From: Fragilaria crotonensis
Lineage: Eukaryota > Bacillariophyta > Fragilariophyceae > Fragilariales > Fragilariaceae
Assembly (NCBI GenBank): GCA_022925895.1
Contig: JAKSYS010000006.1
Location: 62,001 to 126,000, forward strand
DNA length: 64,000 bases
Reading direction: 5' to 3'
How positions within the stretch are numbered: position 1 is the stretch's first letter; each line of letters opens with the position of its first letter. The position numbers and the translations under genes were made by a program. Positions 9,868-20,621 of the stretch are shown here, piece after piece. The notes under the pieces are model-generated. The model saw nothing but the letters and a program-made list of their open reading frames with translations. It did no database searches and was not told where the DNA came from.

Positions 9868-10990
9868 GAGAAAGCTTAATGTCTATATATTTCGATCTAT
9901 TTAGAATCTATATCGAAGATAAAAGTAACCACTTTTGATTACATTTATCTTCATTTGTCCTTCAGCCCCTTGGACGTCATCCCATCTTCGATTTTCACCA
10001 ATCAGACTGCTCAATTACTCGGCTGTTCGCAAGATCGGCGCTGGCCCGGTTGCCGAATTTTTGTTTCACATTCATGGCGCATGTGTAACATACTTGTGTA
10101 CGTTGCCGGTATGCATTATGCATACTACGTACACCGTTTATAATCTGGGTTCTGGTAAAATCCAAATCGACCCCCTCAAGTATTTTGAAGACAAACCTAC
10201 AACCGCTTATTACTCAAAGTCTACGAGTCGATATCATCTGTCAGCTTATGGTACTACCGGTACTGTTGTACAACACCGCGTTCAATGATTTAAAAGCGAG
10301 TACTGCAGTACAGCACTATACGTACGAATATAGAAATGCGGAATACACCGTAGATTCTATGCCAGTATCAGGTTCTCGGAGTAGTCCAGTAGCGCAGTAC
10401 TCGATTGTGAAACCTACAGTACGTTGATACCGGTAGCCTCCTGTTTATTGTTGTTGTCCTGGTTCCCTGTCAAAAAAATGCATTGAACATCTATCAAAAA
10501 CAACAAGTTTCATTCCCACTGTCACTACAACTGACTGCAATTGCTACATGTAATACAGACACAGAATGGAAAGTAAATTAATTAATGAACTACAGAGATA
10601 TTACATGCAGATTGTCTGCAGTTGAGGGTGCATTGTGCCAAATTGCAATTGTGGAGTATTTGTGTAATCAGTTTTCGAAATGTGTACGATACCCGTACCT
10701 TGAGTACCATTTCTACGTATGTGTGTAGGAGAAGTACGTAACTCCCGTGGCTTTCAAATTCGGATTTGGGCGCGGCTCCGTCGACCTGCATTCAAAATGC
10801 ACCCTCGTAGACCCCAGCAGTTATCCCAAGTAAGTCATATTGGATACACATGGGATGAGATTGTAAGTGCATTGAGGGGTTCGTATCGATGACGTCGAAA
10901 CGAAGCTACATTAATGTGTTCATGTATCGATAAGTATATCTTCGATATAGATTCTAAATAGATCGAAATATATAGACATTAAGTTTTCTC
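9868..10990. mobile_element. Non-autonomous Mutator-type (MULE) DNA transposon
   Basis: Terminal inverted repeats of 54 bp (9868-9921 and 10937-10990) match at 53 positions. They begin GAGAAAGCTTAATG on the left and GAGAAAACTTAATG on the reversed right end. The 9-bp direct duplication GGTCTGTAC flanks the element exactly (9859-9867 and 10991-10999). A 9-bp target duplication and long TIRs starting GAGA are hallmarks of the Mutator superfamily. The 1,123-bp interior holds no transposase, only GTAC-rich and AT-rich DNA, so mobility would depend on an enzyme encoded elsewhere. Near-identical TIRs and an intact target duplication indicate recent insertion. Confidence 0.92.
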
Positions 10991-11550
10991 GGTCTGTACT
11001 GTTGAAATTCGAATACCATACCAAGTACCAACTACGAGTACTGGCGTAGCATTCCTTGGTTAGTCTGTTAGTCTTTAGTATGCATAGTACGAAAACACGG
11101 TACATGTAGTACCAGTACACACGTGTCAAATAAACATCACATCGAATTCCCAAATCCTGGGTGACATGGAAACTCATGTTACTGAGAGATAACAGTAGAC
11201 AGTACCAGTACAGCACACACTTGCATAGTAGAGTACCTGGTACCAGGTAGTTCAATCTGTACAAGAGGTGTGATTTGTACGGATACTGCGTACCATCATG
11301 TACGATCATGTGTAATGTGGTACGGAACTCGACAGTACAGTGCGAATCTGTCTGCGGTCGGCATGCTCCACGAAGGAGCATTTGAAGGAGGCAAGATTTT
11401 TTTTGCAGGCTGGAGGAAGGATCCCTGTGTCTTGGTCCCAAATGTTGCATTGTGGCACTTCATCAGCGCTTGTAGTCAAAAACGCAATCACAACTGACTG
11501 ATTCCTGGCTCAGTGTTCAACATTTCCAATAACAAAACAACGATCAAATC

Positions 11551-13198
11551 ATGAGCCGAAAGAATGCTATACTGCTTGTGTCGATAACCTTGGGATTCGG
11601 TATTGTACCTGAGGCGTCGTCATCGTCGTCATGGATAAATGACAAGATACGGAGACCGGCTGCGCCTTCATGTCGTGTGAATACCAATGTGCAACATCAG
11701 TACAATCACAACGGCCAGTCACATTTGAAGTCGATGGTCGCAATTCCCCGAGGTGGGGCGTCCATGGTTGAGACAAAGTCCACCGAGACGACGAACAAGA
11801 AGAGGAAGAAGAAAAAGAAACCAAAGACTCCAGCCGATTTGATGAAGGAAAAGGAAGCAATTAAAGATGCGCTCAAGGAGAAGGACTCAGCAAAAGCGTT
11901 GGGTGATGCTATTCGGTAAGTTCCAATGCCCAAGTAGCCAATGTGAAATGCGAACCCTGTTGTCATGCACCATTTTTGTCGCCTGTCACTGTTGCACTCT
12001 GTAAACAAATTAACACCCTTTTTGCTTTTCTCTACTTACACTCTTGTTAATTCTACTTACATCATACATAATACACCCATAAAGTGATCGCACGGACGAT
12101 TGGCTAGAAACTGATCCCCTGTTCAACAGATTGGATGCCTCAGTCACCTCTGTTGGATGGGCCATGGGCACATCGGACGATGGCGGAAGCGTCGAAGCCG
12201 CACCTTCCTCTGTGGTTGCCCACTATTTACTCAAATCCCACGGAGGCGCTCATGCCCTGCAATCAATCTGCAGTCTCTTCGCCGTCCTCTTGTCAGTCGG
12301 GGCGTGTCTCGCACCCTCCACCAACACTAAATGGCAGATTATCTTTTTGAAACGGGCCATGCTATGTGCAATGACCAAGCACTTGGCAGGCTTGTTGGCA
12401 GCCACCGGAATGACGGCAACTGCAATCCCAAAAGTTGGCCTTGGACAAGCTCGGCGGTGGATGGAACAACTAGCACGAGACCCTGTCTCACAATACGTGT
12501 TTTACGCGGCACTGATGCTAGTTTGGTTGAGTTCAACTCCCGTCACCGCAACGAGGTGGTTCTCGAACGTACCCGTGGTGGGCAAGTACATTCCTCTAGT
12601 ACTGGTGGGGCCTATCTTGTTACGAGAGGCCATTTCTGTAACATTCGTCGTGTCTGATATTTTGCTCTTGCTACACCAAACAGCGTCCACTTCCGATTAT
12701 CATCCTGCCGCAGCCCTGTGGAAGACTGGCCACGCGCTTGCCAATGCCGTCCTGTCCTTGTTGGTGACCCCCACCTTGTGGCGAACCTCTACTGCCGCAC
12801 AGCGTCAGGCCATTTTGGCACGGTTGACTGCCAAGGCATCGCTTCTTATGGAATTATTGACGGGATTGTTGATCGTTGCCGATGCCCTTTATGGAATTTG
12901 GGAATTCACCATGACCCCGCACGCCCCGAAACCTCGTCTCGTTACTGTTGCTCAACGCATCTTGTGCGCACGACTATACGTGAACTTTCTCTGGGTCCGA
13001 CGGACCAAAATTCGACAACTCGGCCAACAAGTCCGAGGTGGTGCGGCACAGGTTCCAGTTCGAATCCTGGATGCACTGTACGATCCATGTGGCGCCATGG
13101 GGATTGAAAAACCATCCCGTGCACCACAACGACGTATGGAGGAATGGAATTGGAAGGACTATGTTGTCATCGGGTTGGGACTGGACGAGGATAAGTGA
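11551..13198 (+). CDS. Multi-pass membrane protein with signal peptide, one intron
   Basis: Two exons are joined by a 169-bp intron. Exon 1 is 11551-11915, the donor GTAAGT starts at 11916, the intron ends in AAAG at 12084 and exon 2 is 12085-13198. Splicing restores one frame (LGDAI, then RDRTDDWLETDPLFNRLDA) and gives 492 residues. The N-terminus MSRKNAILLVSITLGFGIVP is a signal peptide or anchor. A basic KKRKKKKKPKTP stretch and a charged helix follow. Exon 2 has about five hydrophobic segments: SICSLFAVLLSVGACLA; YVFYAALMLVWLSS; YIPLVLVGPILL with a following helix; LANAVLSLLVTPTLW; LLTGLLIVADALYGIWEF. I do not recognise the family. It converges with the SGNH-like gene downstream. Confidence 0.78.
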
Positions 13199-13586
13199 AG
13201 GATGGAACTACGGTTAAGCGGAATTGGATAAACTATAGACAATGCATCAATTCCCAAGCGTTGCATAATTGTGGTCAATAACAAGCAATAAGTATGCGGT
13301 TGTTATCCCCCAATCTGAAGTTACGCATCCATTCCCTTTACGGTCTGGTCTTGAACTGGACGATATCGATAAACCAAAATGCAATGACTGGACAGTTACG
13401 ATAGCATTCAAAATTCTTGTGCCTCTCCCCAAGTGTTCGATCGATTTTGATCGATCCTGAAACCATGGTTTCTCGAGAACTTGGAGTGCATCTCTTAGCT
13501 GGATGAAATTCATTCGATAACGTCACTCCATAAGCATATCTGACTATCAATTTTTGGGCCCCCACGCCACAAGGGATGAGTAAGCA
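13199..13586. other. Intergenic, convergent
   Basis: A gap of 388 bases between convergent genes. Nothing beyond short low-quality frames is visible. Confidence 0.4.
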
Positions 13587-14738
13587 TCAGGCAGGATTGC
13601 AAAAGGTTGTCAGATTCTGGAAGAAAAAGTTCGACAAGTCCTTGTAGTAGGGCTTTTTCATATGCACATTATCAAAATGTGCAGCTTTGCTTCTTGTACG
13701 ACTTGTGACATCCATAAACACAACATCATTTGGGTAGGTCTTCACCAACATGTCTTGGACTCCCTTGTTCCATTGCACCACCTTGGCGTTTGTCTGCGGA
13801 CGAAGGTTGTCTCCCCGAACTGTATTCATACCCATCCATACCATAGTTTTGCAAAATGGACGGATTCGGCGGATGTAGTGCTTCACATTCTGGACGTAGG
13901 TTGACATGCGTATTTCTGGACGGATTCCCATGTCATGGAATCCCACACTCATCAAACACGTGGTCGTGTTCCTGTACACTTGCGGGGGATAATTGTGTGT
14001 CAGGTAGTATTCCACTGCCTCTTGTGTGGTGTTGATCCCCACAGCGGGGCACTGTGTCTCGACATCTCGGGCATATTCAACAGGAAAGTATCGAATCTGT
14101 CCCAATTCGGGATGCGTCTTTTTTGTCATGACACGAATGCTGGATGTGGAGCTGTCAGCACACGTGGGATTGTTTAGTCCAAACCTAGACGGTCCTTCAC
14201 CTCGCTTTGCGTTTGGTTTCTTCCATTTCTCAATCGAAATGGATTCGGTGGATGTCAAGAAGGGACATTTGTCACACCGATCATCATGATGTTTTAGTTT
14301 TACAATAGTGGCACACCAATTGGCAGAATCAACCACCAACTTCATGGTTGAATCACCGAACAAGAGCCAATTCTGTGGAACTGGATCTGTTGCGAGTTTA
14401 CCATGACCGTTGTTGCTCTTGTCGTCGGGCTTGTTCAAGATTGGATGCAGGAGTTTAAAACATTCGTCAAATACTGTTGCCGTCGATGGGTCGGTGCCTA
14501 ATTCACAAAACCGCTTTTGATGGTCGACAGACGAATCTTTGCTACTTTTCGTTGTCGTGTGCTTCGCAATGTCAGTGCCTTGAGCACCTTGGAAACGGTC
14601 TTTGGTGAGGAAAGGATGATCCAATGCCGAGGAGGTGAACGCCACGCTCTGTAGCAGTTGGTTGTGTTTGAACCATAAATTGGATGCGGCGAGGAGCAAG
14701 GAACAAAACGACACGAGCTTGACGAGGCGATTCGCCAT
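13587..14738 (-). CDS. SGNH/PC-esterase-like type II membrane protein
   Basis: The protein has 383 residues. An N-terminal signal anchor (LVKLVSFCSLLLAASNLWF) predicts a type II Golgi/ER protein. The lumenal domain has the SGNH block I motif as WLLFGDSTMK near residue 127, and a terminal D..H motif in HFDNVHMKKPYY near residue 363. This is the Ser and Asp/His arrangement of the PC-esterase / TBL / NXPE group, several members of which O-acetylate or de-acetylate glycans. Cysteines around CDKCPF and CETQCP-like positions suggest disulfides, and NTT sequons are present. The substrate cannot be inferred. It is divergent from the long disordered-protein gene to the right, with about 1.1 kb of GTAC-rich DNA between. 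Confidence 0.7.
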   Translation of the reverse strand: MANRLVKLVSFCSLLLAASNLWFKHNQLLQSVAFTSSALDHPFLTKDRFQGAQGTDIAKHTTTKSSKDSSVDHQKRFCELGTDPSTATVFDECFKLLHPILNKPDDKSNNGHGKLATDPVPQNWLLFGDSTMKLVVDSANWCATIVKLKHHDDRCDKCPFLTSTESISIEKWKKPNAKRGEGPSRFGLNNPTCADSSTSSIRVMTKKTHPELGQIRYFPVEYARDVETQCPAVGINTTQEAVEYYLTHNYPPQVYRNTTTCLMSVGFHDMGIRPEIRMSTYVQNVKHYIRRIRPFCKTMVWMGMNTVRGDNLRPQTNAKVVQWNKGVQDMLVKTYPNDVVFMDVTSRTRSKAAHFDNVHMKKPYYKDLSNFFFQNLTTFCNPA

Positions 14739-15887
14739 CCGACTTCAGTACTGCACTTGCAGACCACCTTGGCTCAAAGTTGTACTGTGTACTAGTACAG
14801 GTAACGTGTAATATGTCACGTGCGATCGTTGTTGTGGGCAAGGTATGCGTTGTCTACCTAACCGAACATGGTCATTGGAAAACTGGGCTTCCAGATTCTA
14901 CACGAACGAAAAGTGTACGATCATCGTCGACACGCCGAGTTGGGATGCTCGAACTTTAAATAAATGTACTCTCGGAGTACTCCTACAGAACAATGTGGAT
15001 CGCTCGTTGTTGTTGTGATGTTTGTTGGAGTGCTCTAGAGAGAGTGTTCATTGAATGTACTGGAGTATCTCGTTTTAACTAAGGCCGAGGGTTTGGTTCA
15101 TCAATATGGCGCACTACCGTACCCGGTACCTCGGAGTGCTGTACGCTGTACTTCGGAGTGCTGTACGCTGTACTTCGTGCTCGCCCTTACACTCCGAACT
15201 CAAAACTGCGAGTACTGTATACTGTGGGACTAATACCGTACTGTAGTGCAAGGTGAATTAGTACTCGGCTACCGCTTGTGAACCCCAGTACAGTTCTACA
15301 GGTACAGTAGTACTCTGATTCCAATTTACAGTATGGTGCGCGGTGCCAGCTACTGTATCATACGGAGGAATACTACAGTACACGGTACAAGTACATTGTA
15401 GGTGGGAATTGGAAATACTTGCGTGCATGGTGCATGTCAATCCGACCCGTACTGTACAGTACGACGTACTCTCTACTAGTACCAGAACTGAATCGGGAAG
15501 CGGGACTGTTGCGCGAACAGTCTGTCCTAAGTCTTGTTATATAGAAGTGGTTATATATGGGTTGTATATATTGAGCGAACGGAAATATTCTTACAAGAGT
15601 GGATATCATATATACCCGGGAGTAACGGCTTAAATTGGTCGTACGCGGAGTATGGTGATAGAGTTTTTTGAGGTCCCTTCGTCGCTGTAAATAATCGCCA
15701 ACACGATGTTGACATTGAAAAGGGAACAGTACTCCAATACCTGATTATTGATTTTCGATTTGAGACTGTTCGTTTGGTTTTACTTCAGTACGGAGTACAT
15801 CATAGGTGCACTCGGAGCAAACCGGGCAACCTGGCGCTACTTCTGCCCCGTGATTGATCGCTGCATATGCCTTCCTAAGACAAAACC
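14739..15887. other. GTAC-rich divergent intergenic region
   Basis: 1.15 kb between two divergent genes. It is densely populated by GTAC-containing words such as GTACAGTAC, AGTACTCC and GGTACCTCGG, especially at 14770-15490. It includes a direct repeat of GGAGTGCTGTACGCTGTACTTC at about 15130-15175. No gene is supported. It may hold promoters for both flanking genes. Confidence 0.5.
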
Positions 15888-16742
15888 ATGTCTCGTTATT
15901 CCACAGAGCAATCGAAACGAGTTGGAGTTGCGCCGTCGCACTTCCACCAGCACCAATACCAATACCAGCCACAAGCCGTACCTTCGAGTGGTGCGAATAC
16001 AAGTTATACATCCTCCTCGCAGCAATCCACTTCGTCTCACCAACATCAAATGGATGACACTGCTACGAGTACAACGATTGCTAGCACTAGCAACAATAGC
16101 AATACCGGAACTGGTTCAATCGTCGGGTCCGACTCGTCGCTTCCGCGTTACCGTCCAGACTACAGCCGCTCGCAGCATCCGTTGATACCGTCAACGAGGC
16201 CTCCTCCCTCGACCTCGACACAGCCCTTTCCTTCGACAATGTCTCCAGAACAAATACGTTTCGAAAAGTACGTTAATCGATTTGCAGTTCACGACCCTCG
16301 GTCGTCGCCCGTAAAGAGACAGAAAGACGCAACAGATACTTCACAGCAGCAACAATCTCAAGAGGGTGAAGTTCATTCACCTCCTGAGATGTTGTCTGTA
16401 TCAGAGCGCATCAATCGATTCAATAAAGGAGGAGGACAACCGCAGCATCAGCAACTACCAATACCGCAACAACAGCACCACATTTCGGGCACCCCGCCGA
16501 GAAACGCCTACACTCCTTCAAAAACGTTGCAACGAAGCGAGAGTCTGGGCAGTTCTTCGGATGGGGATCACATCCGTCGCATGAGTTCTGGATACGATTC
16601 TGTCGTCGTTGCCGAGGCCGGACCAGTGAGGACTTCATTTAGTAACCAACGACAAGGCTACCCGGCACACGAGCCATTGAGGGCCAAGTCGTCTTCCTCA
16701 ATATCATCGCACAATCCATCCACTCCGCAGACCCCAAACTAA
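15888..16742 (+). CDS. Disordered Ser/Gln/Pro-rich protein, N-terminal part
   Basis: The frame of 284 codons starts MSRYSTEQSKRVGVAPSHF and is rich in Gln, Ser, His and Pro. It contains one short ordered piece, MSPEQIRFEKYVNRFAVHD, and an echo of it, LSVSERINRFNKG. It ends at a stop immediately after a C4 run (16732-16735). The frame one base back is open from about 16643 and continues into the 1010-codon frame starting at 16898 with the same composition. I therefore read 15888-19930 as one gene of about 1,330 residues with a single apparent frame break near 16735. A canonical GTAAGT at 16745 lies just after the stop but cannot restore frame as a simple intron. Confidence 0.65.
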   Translation: MSRYSTEQSKRVGVAPSHFHQHQYQYQPQAVPSSGANTSYTSSSQQSTSSHQHQMDDTATSTTIASTSNNSNTGTGSIVGSDSSLPRYRPDYSRSQHPLIPSTRPPPSTSTQPFPSTMSPEQIRFEKYVNRFAVHDPRSSPVKRQKDATDTSQQQQSQEGEVHSPPEMLSVSERINRFNKGGGQPQHQQLPIPQQQHHISGTPPRNAYTPSKTLQRSESLGSSSDGDHIRRMSSGYDSVVVAEAGPVRTSFSNQRQGYPAHEPLRAKSSSSISSHNPSTPQTPN

Positions 16743-16897
16743 CTGTAAGTACGAGCACTGTCACAACCGCCACCAACATTACAGCCTCCACCTCTGCGAG
16801 TGGCGGGCCAGAGTATATACCCAATCTCGAGCGACGCGAACCTCCTCCAACTCCACCACCAAGTCGCTTCACTCCCAGCCGATCTGTCCGACCACTC

Positions 16898-19800
16898 ATG
16901 TCTGAGGGTCCGCGCTCGTATTCGTACGACCAACCTCGACCAAGCTCTACAACCCCAGCCGTTGAGACACAGTCGCCAGCCAGAGTGGCTGAACTTCGCA
17001 AGAAGTTGTGGGATACAAATGAGACGTTGCAAGTGGCGGTGCCTCCGTCACTCCATTACATTGGCGGTCGCCGCGATAGCAGAGAACTTAGTCTGGCGTC
17101 GGAACAGCAGCGCGTCTCCCGAAGCGCCACAAAGGCCGTCCTCCCCAAGGGTGGTCCCGAAATGGCCGGCCGGTACGGACAACGGTCTCGCTCACATTCG
17201 CCCAAACGACCACAATATGCCAGCTCCACGTTCAAGTCAAGGTATTATGAAGCAGCGTTAGCCAGTCGCCGGGCTGCCACTCCATCGTCTCCTTTGCCCG
17301 AGCAAGTATACCAGCCCATGGTAGATCCGGATCGGGTCGAATTGGAGAGGCAGTATTGTGATGTTCCGCAACAGAAACCAGACGTCGAGACACTTAATAG
17401 ACACAGCGACATCAACAATAAGCACGATGAACTTCCAAAGCAGGACTATGGACCACAAAGAGGGCGTCAACCACAAGACTATGGGCCTCGAAAAGTGCAC
17501 AATCTGGATTATCGCGACTCGGAATCGCAACGAATGCAGGAACACTTGCAAAGTCTGATGGTGAATGCAACTGCCATGGCACAACAGCAGCAGCAACAGC
17601 AGCAACAACAACAACAACTACAAAATCAGCTGCCACATCAATCGGCGGGGACGACGAACAATGGCGATGGTGCGGTTTCCAGCATGTGGAGACGCCAACC
17701 ACTGCCCAGTCTTGTAGATGAACGGTCCGACACCACTGGGGAAGCTTCGGTGGCGAAGCTGGTCGCGAAACTCAATTCCATCAGTCGAGACAATCCAGCC
17801 GAAGCATTGGCCCAGATAGATTCGATTCTGCGAGCGGAATCCAAGTCCTCGTCGGGAGATATGGATCAAGCACGATTGCAAACACCACTTAAGAGTCTGC
17901 AAGAAGAAAAGAAGGATGAATACGAAGCCCTTGATGATGAGGACTCTGACTCTGACGATGATGATGAAACGAGTATGTCCTCCATCACCAATCCATCCTA
18001 TGCCCACGCAATGTTGGGACCTCAAAACCTTCCGCCATTGCTGTCTAGCGGTCGATCTCTGAGGCCTAACGCCTTACAAACGTATCAGCAACTTCCGAGT
18101 GCTGCCGAGGGGCAGGACATGCAAGTTCGAACAAAAAGCAAGCAGCGACACACACCTCCGGCGACCATTAAGGTGAAGGAGCCTTCCGGCAATCGGGTTG
18201 TAGACCATTTTATGGGACGCTTGGATCAACTTCTGACCAATGAGAACACTCCCGAATCGAGAAATGCTGCCGCCATTGCTATGAAAATTCGGATGTGGGA
18301 CGAGATGAGCATCTCGAAGTCTCCATCGAAGTTGGATGAAGCGCTGTCAGTCGTTCCGTCGCTTCAAGAAGAAATCATATCTGCTACCACTGACGAGTTG
18401 GGAAGTATTGTGACGCCAGCGGACGCTGCTGCGAATGGAAGTGTGGCATCGAGTCAGCGAGAAAGCCCACTGATTATGAGCTGTCTAGCAACTCCGCCGA
18501 GTTCTTTGCTAATGCCTGCTGGTTCATTGGATAATTCCAATCAAGGAAGCCGACAAGATGCTCTTGCTACTGGTTTGGACGTTCCACAGAGTGATCTTAG
18601 TGACGCACAAGACGAGCTTTTCGAACGGGGAAGACAGCGCTCGCGAGAAGAATCTCCACCTCCTCGCCAACATTCAAGAAAATCTCTTACCCCCAGACGA
18701 AATCATCCATGGGATCATCACCATCCACGCAACAGGTCAGAGTCTAGGGAGCCGAATCTTAGTTATGAGGAAACAAGTAAGAAAGATGGCCAAGGACTTG
18801 AATTGAGGCCAATCGATCCTGCTCCTGTCACGTCACCAAGAAACGTCCTGAGCATACCAACAGAAGCAGTTTCTAATGGTGTGAAACGGTCACCTCCCCG
18901 TGGTCCCGAGCAATCAATCCCTGTGCGGAAAGATGTATCTATGGTTCGAAGAGAGAGCGATGGGCAGTCCTTTGTAACTGTCGCCGCTCAAGTCCGAGGA
19001 GAAAGTGAGGCGCAACCGGAGTCCGCCACAAGTAGTGAATTGAATAATCAAAGCAAACATAATTCGAGGAAGGCCTCCAGCAAGCAACGAGAACCGAAGA
19101 CGCCGCCGAATGATGTGATTGGCTCTTCTCAGAAAGCTCGTGGAAATGGTGGGGTCGGGACAAAAACAACAGTCCGATCAGTTGAGACATCGGGAGGAGG
19201 TGATGATTGGAATACATCTGCATTTCAAGGCTCTAGCTTTGAGGTTGACCCCAAGTTGTTGAAAGAGAACGATGAGTTCGGCTTCCCAATCCGGATAAAG
19301 CAGGACGAGAGTCGAGTTACGTCATTCCTGGATGATTTCGATCCGGCTTGGGAACCTCTGACTGCTACCACCTTCTTCCCCACAAAGAAAGACAAGCCAT
19401 CTGTTGCGCAGCAGCTGCAGCCTCAACAGGACACGACGCTCCGATCCAACGATGGTGTGAATTCAATGCCTAGCAAGGTTCAGCAGGACAGACGACCCAA
19501 ATCGCCAGGTCGCGCTAGATTCAACATACTGAGAATGAAAAAGGGTCAGGATTCAGTCCTGCAGTCTCCATCGTTCGACAACCAGAAGGTAGTTGATGGG
19601 ACACGACAGAATCAGTTTTCAGGCAGAACATCACCCGAGAAGCACCGCGACGACAGCATCACTAGAACACCTGAGAAGAGCAAATTCAGCATACTGAAGC
19701 TGAAGAAGAGTCGTGATGAGTCCTTGAACAAGTATGATCCACCTGCAGCTCATGTGGATTCGACGGTACTGTCGCAAACTCAAAAGCGGTCCATTAGCAA

Positions 19801-19930
19801 ATCTCCCCGACCAAAGGCCACAGGCTCACCCATGCCGTCTCGAGGTTCGCCTTCGAGGGAGCGTAGCGGGAGCTTCAATATTGTACAAAGGTTTAATCGA
19901 CTCAGGCGTGAGAAAGAAAGCGAGGACTAG
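16898..19930 (+). CDS. Disordered protein, main part, with repeated F-x-I-L basic motif
   Basis: The frame of 1,010 codons begins MSEGPRSYSYDQPRPSS, but coding probably continues from the upstream frame. Features in order: SR/RS-like RSRSHSPKRP; a polyglutamine run (17581-17620) coded mostly by CAG/CAA; acidic EALDDEDSDSDDDDETS; and helical segments around VVDHFMGRLDQLL and ESRNAAAIAMKIRMWDEM. Near the C-terminus three related motifs occur, RARFNILRMKKGQDS, KSKFSILKLKKSRDES and GSFNIVQRFNRLRREK, each preceded by Ser/Pro-rich spacers with SPGR or SPEK. A folded block (EVDPKLLKENDEFGFPIRIK, then FDPAWEPLTATTFF) lies about residues 775-830. I recognise no known domain. It is probably a scaffold- or adaptor-type protein; that is inference from composition. 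Confidence 0.7.
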   Translation: MSEGPRSYSYDQPRPSSTTPAVETQSPARVAELRKKLWDTNETLQVAVPPSLHYIGGRRDSRELSLASEQQRVSRSATKAVLPKGGPEMAGRYGQRSRSHSPKRPQYASSTFKSRYYEAALASRRAATPSSPLPEQVYQPMVDPDRVELERQYCDVPQQKPDVETLNRHSDINNKHDELPKQDYGPQRGRQPQDYGPRKVHNLDYRDSESQRMQEHLQSLMVNATAMAQQQQQQQQQQQQLQNQLPHQSAGTTNNGDGAVSSMWRRQPLPSLVDERSDTTGEASVAKLVAKLNSISRDNPAEALAQIDSILRAESKSSSGDMDQARLQTPLKSLQEEKKDEYEALDDEDSDSDDDDETSMSSITNPSYAHAMLGPQNLPPLLSSGRSLRPNALQTYQQLPSAAEGQDMQVRTKSKQRHTPPATIKVKEPSGNRVVDHFMGRLDQLLTNENTPESRNAAAIAMKIRMWDEMSISKSPSKLDEALSVVPSLQEEIISATTDELGSIVTPADAAANGSVASSQRESPLIMSCLATPPSSLLMPAGSLDNSNQGSRQDALATGLDVPQSDLSDAQDELFERGRQRSREESPPPRQHSRKSLTPRRNHPWDHHHPRNRSESREPNLSYEETSKKDGQGLELRPIDPAPVTSPRNVLSIPTEAVSNGVKRSPPRGPEQSIPVRKDVSMVRRESDGQSFVTVAAQVRGESEAQPESATSSELNNQSKHNSRKASSKQREPKTPPNDVIGSSQKARGNGGVGTKTTVRSVETSGGGDDWNTSAFQGSSFEVDPKLLKENDEFGFPIRIKQDESRVTSFLDDFDPAWEPLTATTFFPTKKDKPSVAQQLQPQQDTTLRSNDGVNSMPSKVQQDRRPKSPGRARFNILRMKKGQDSVLQSPSFDNQKVVDGTRQNQFSGRTSPEKHRDDSITRTPEKSKFSILKLKKSRDESLNKYDPPAAHVDSTVLSQTQKRSISKSPRPKATGSPMPSRGSPSRERSGSFNIVQRFNRLRREKESED

Positions 19931-20621
19931 TTATCAACTAAATCCAATGTATCTCACCCTATTTCTAGTGACTGAAGTAACAGTTTTGCAAAAAGTACAA
20001 TTGAATCCCTTGGTGCCCCGATTATTGAAGGACTAGCTCAGCGCACGACCTAGAAGCTCGTGGTTGCGAAACGGGGCGCAATGATAAAGATAAAAGCCAT
20101 CCAGCGAGAGATTTCGAAAATCCAGTGCCATTATGCGCGCACAATAGTTTGTATTTTGGATTAATGGCGTGGTGACTTGTTGTGACAACATAGACATCCG
20201 ATCACCACATTCCCTCAAATCGATCAGTTCCACCATGGCCCTTTCCTGCGAGATTTTGCTTGCGACCACAATCGGCTAGAACACTTAAATTCGGAAGTCA
20301 GTCCTTTTCAGTCTGATGTGGCGCACCCTTTGTGTCTGATTATTGGTCATCCGGTGTGAGCTTCAGTCCAAAAGGATGGCATGGCATGCCTAACGCCTTT
20401 TGCTTCCCAAGACGCTATCACTGTTGGCACCACTGACATGTTGCGAGCATTTAACTTTCTTATCGCTTCTCGTGAAAGGACAAACCTTGCTACTTCCCCA
20501 TAGCAGCATCGCCAGACATGACACGTGAGCTCCAATTTTCCATTCCCCCAGGTCGACGGTACCTGCTCGTTTACCGAAAGGTGCGTTGGATAGCGTTTTG
20601 CGTCCCACTATCGAGCTCTCA
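19931..20621. other. Intergenic, convergent
   Basis: 691 bases between convergent genes. Only short, biased frames are present on both strands and no repeat or RNA gene was seen. Confidence 0.4.

Noticed and set aside
16745-16784. A GTAAGT...TTACAG pair that could be a mini-intron linking the two parts of the long disordered gene
   Set aside because: It is only 40 bases, the first frame already stops at 16740-16742 before the donor, and removing it leads into an unnatural frame. A one-base slip at the C4 run explains the data better.
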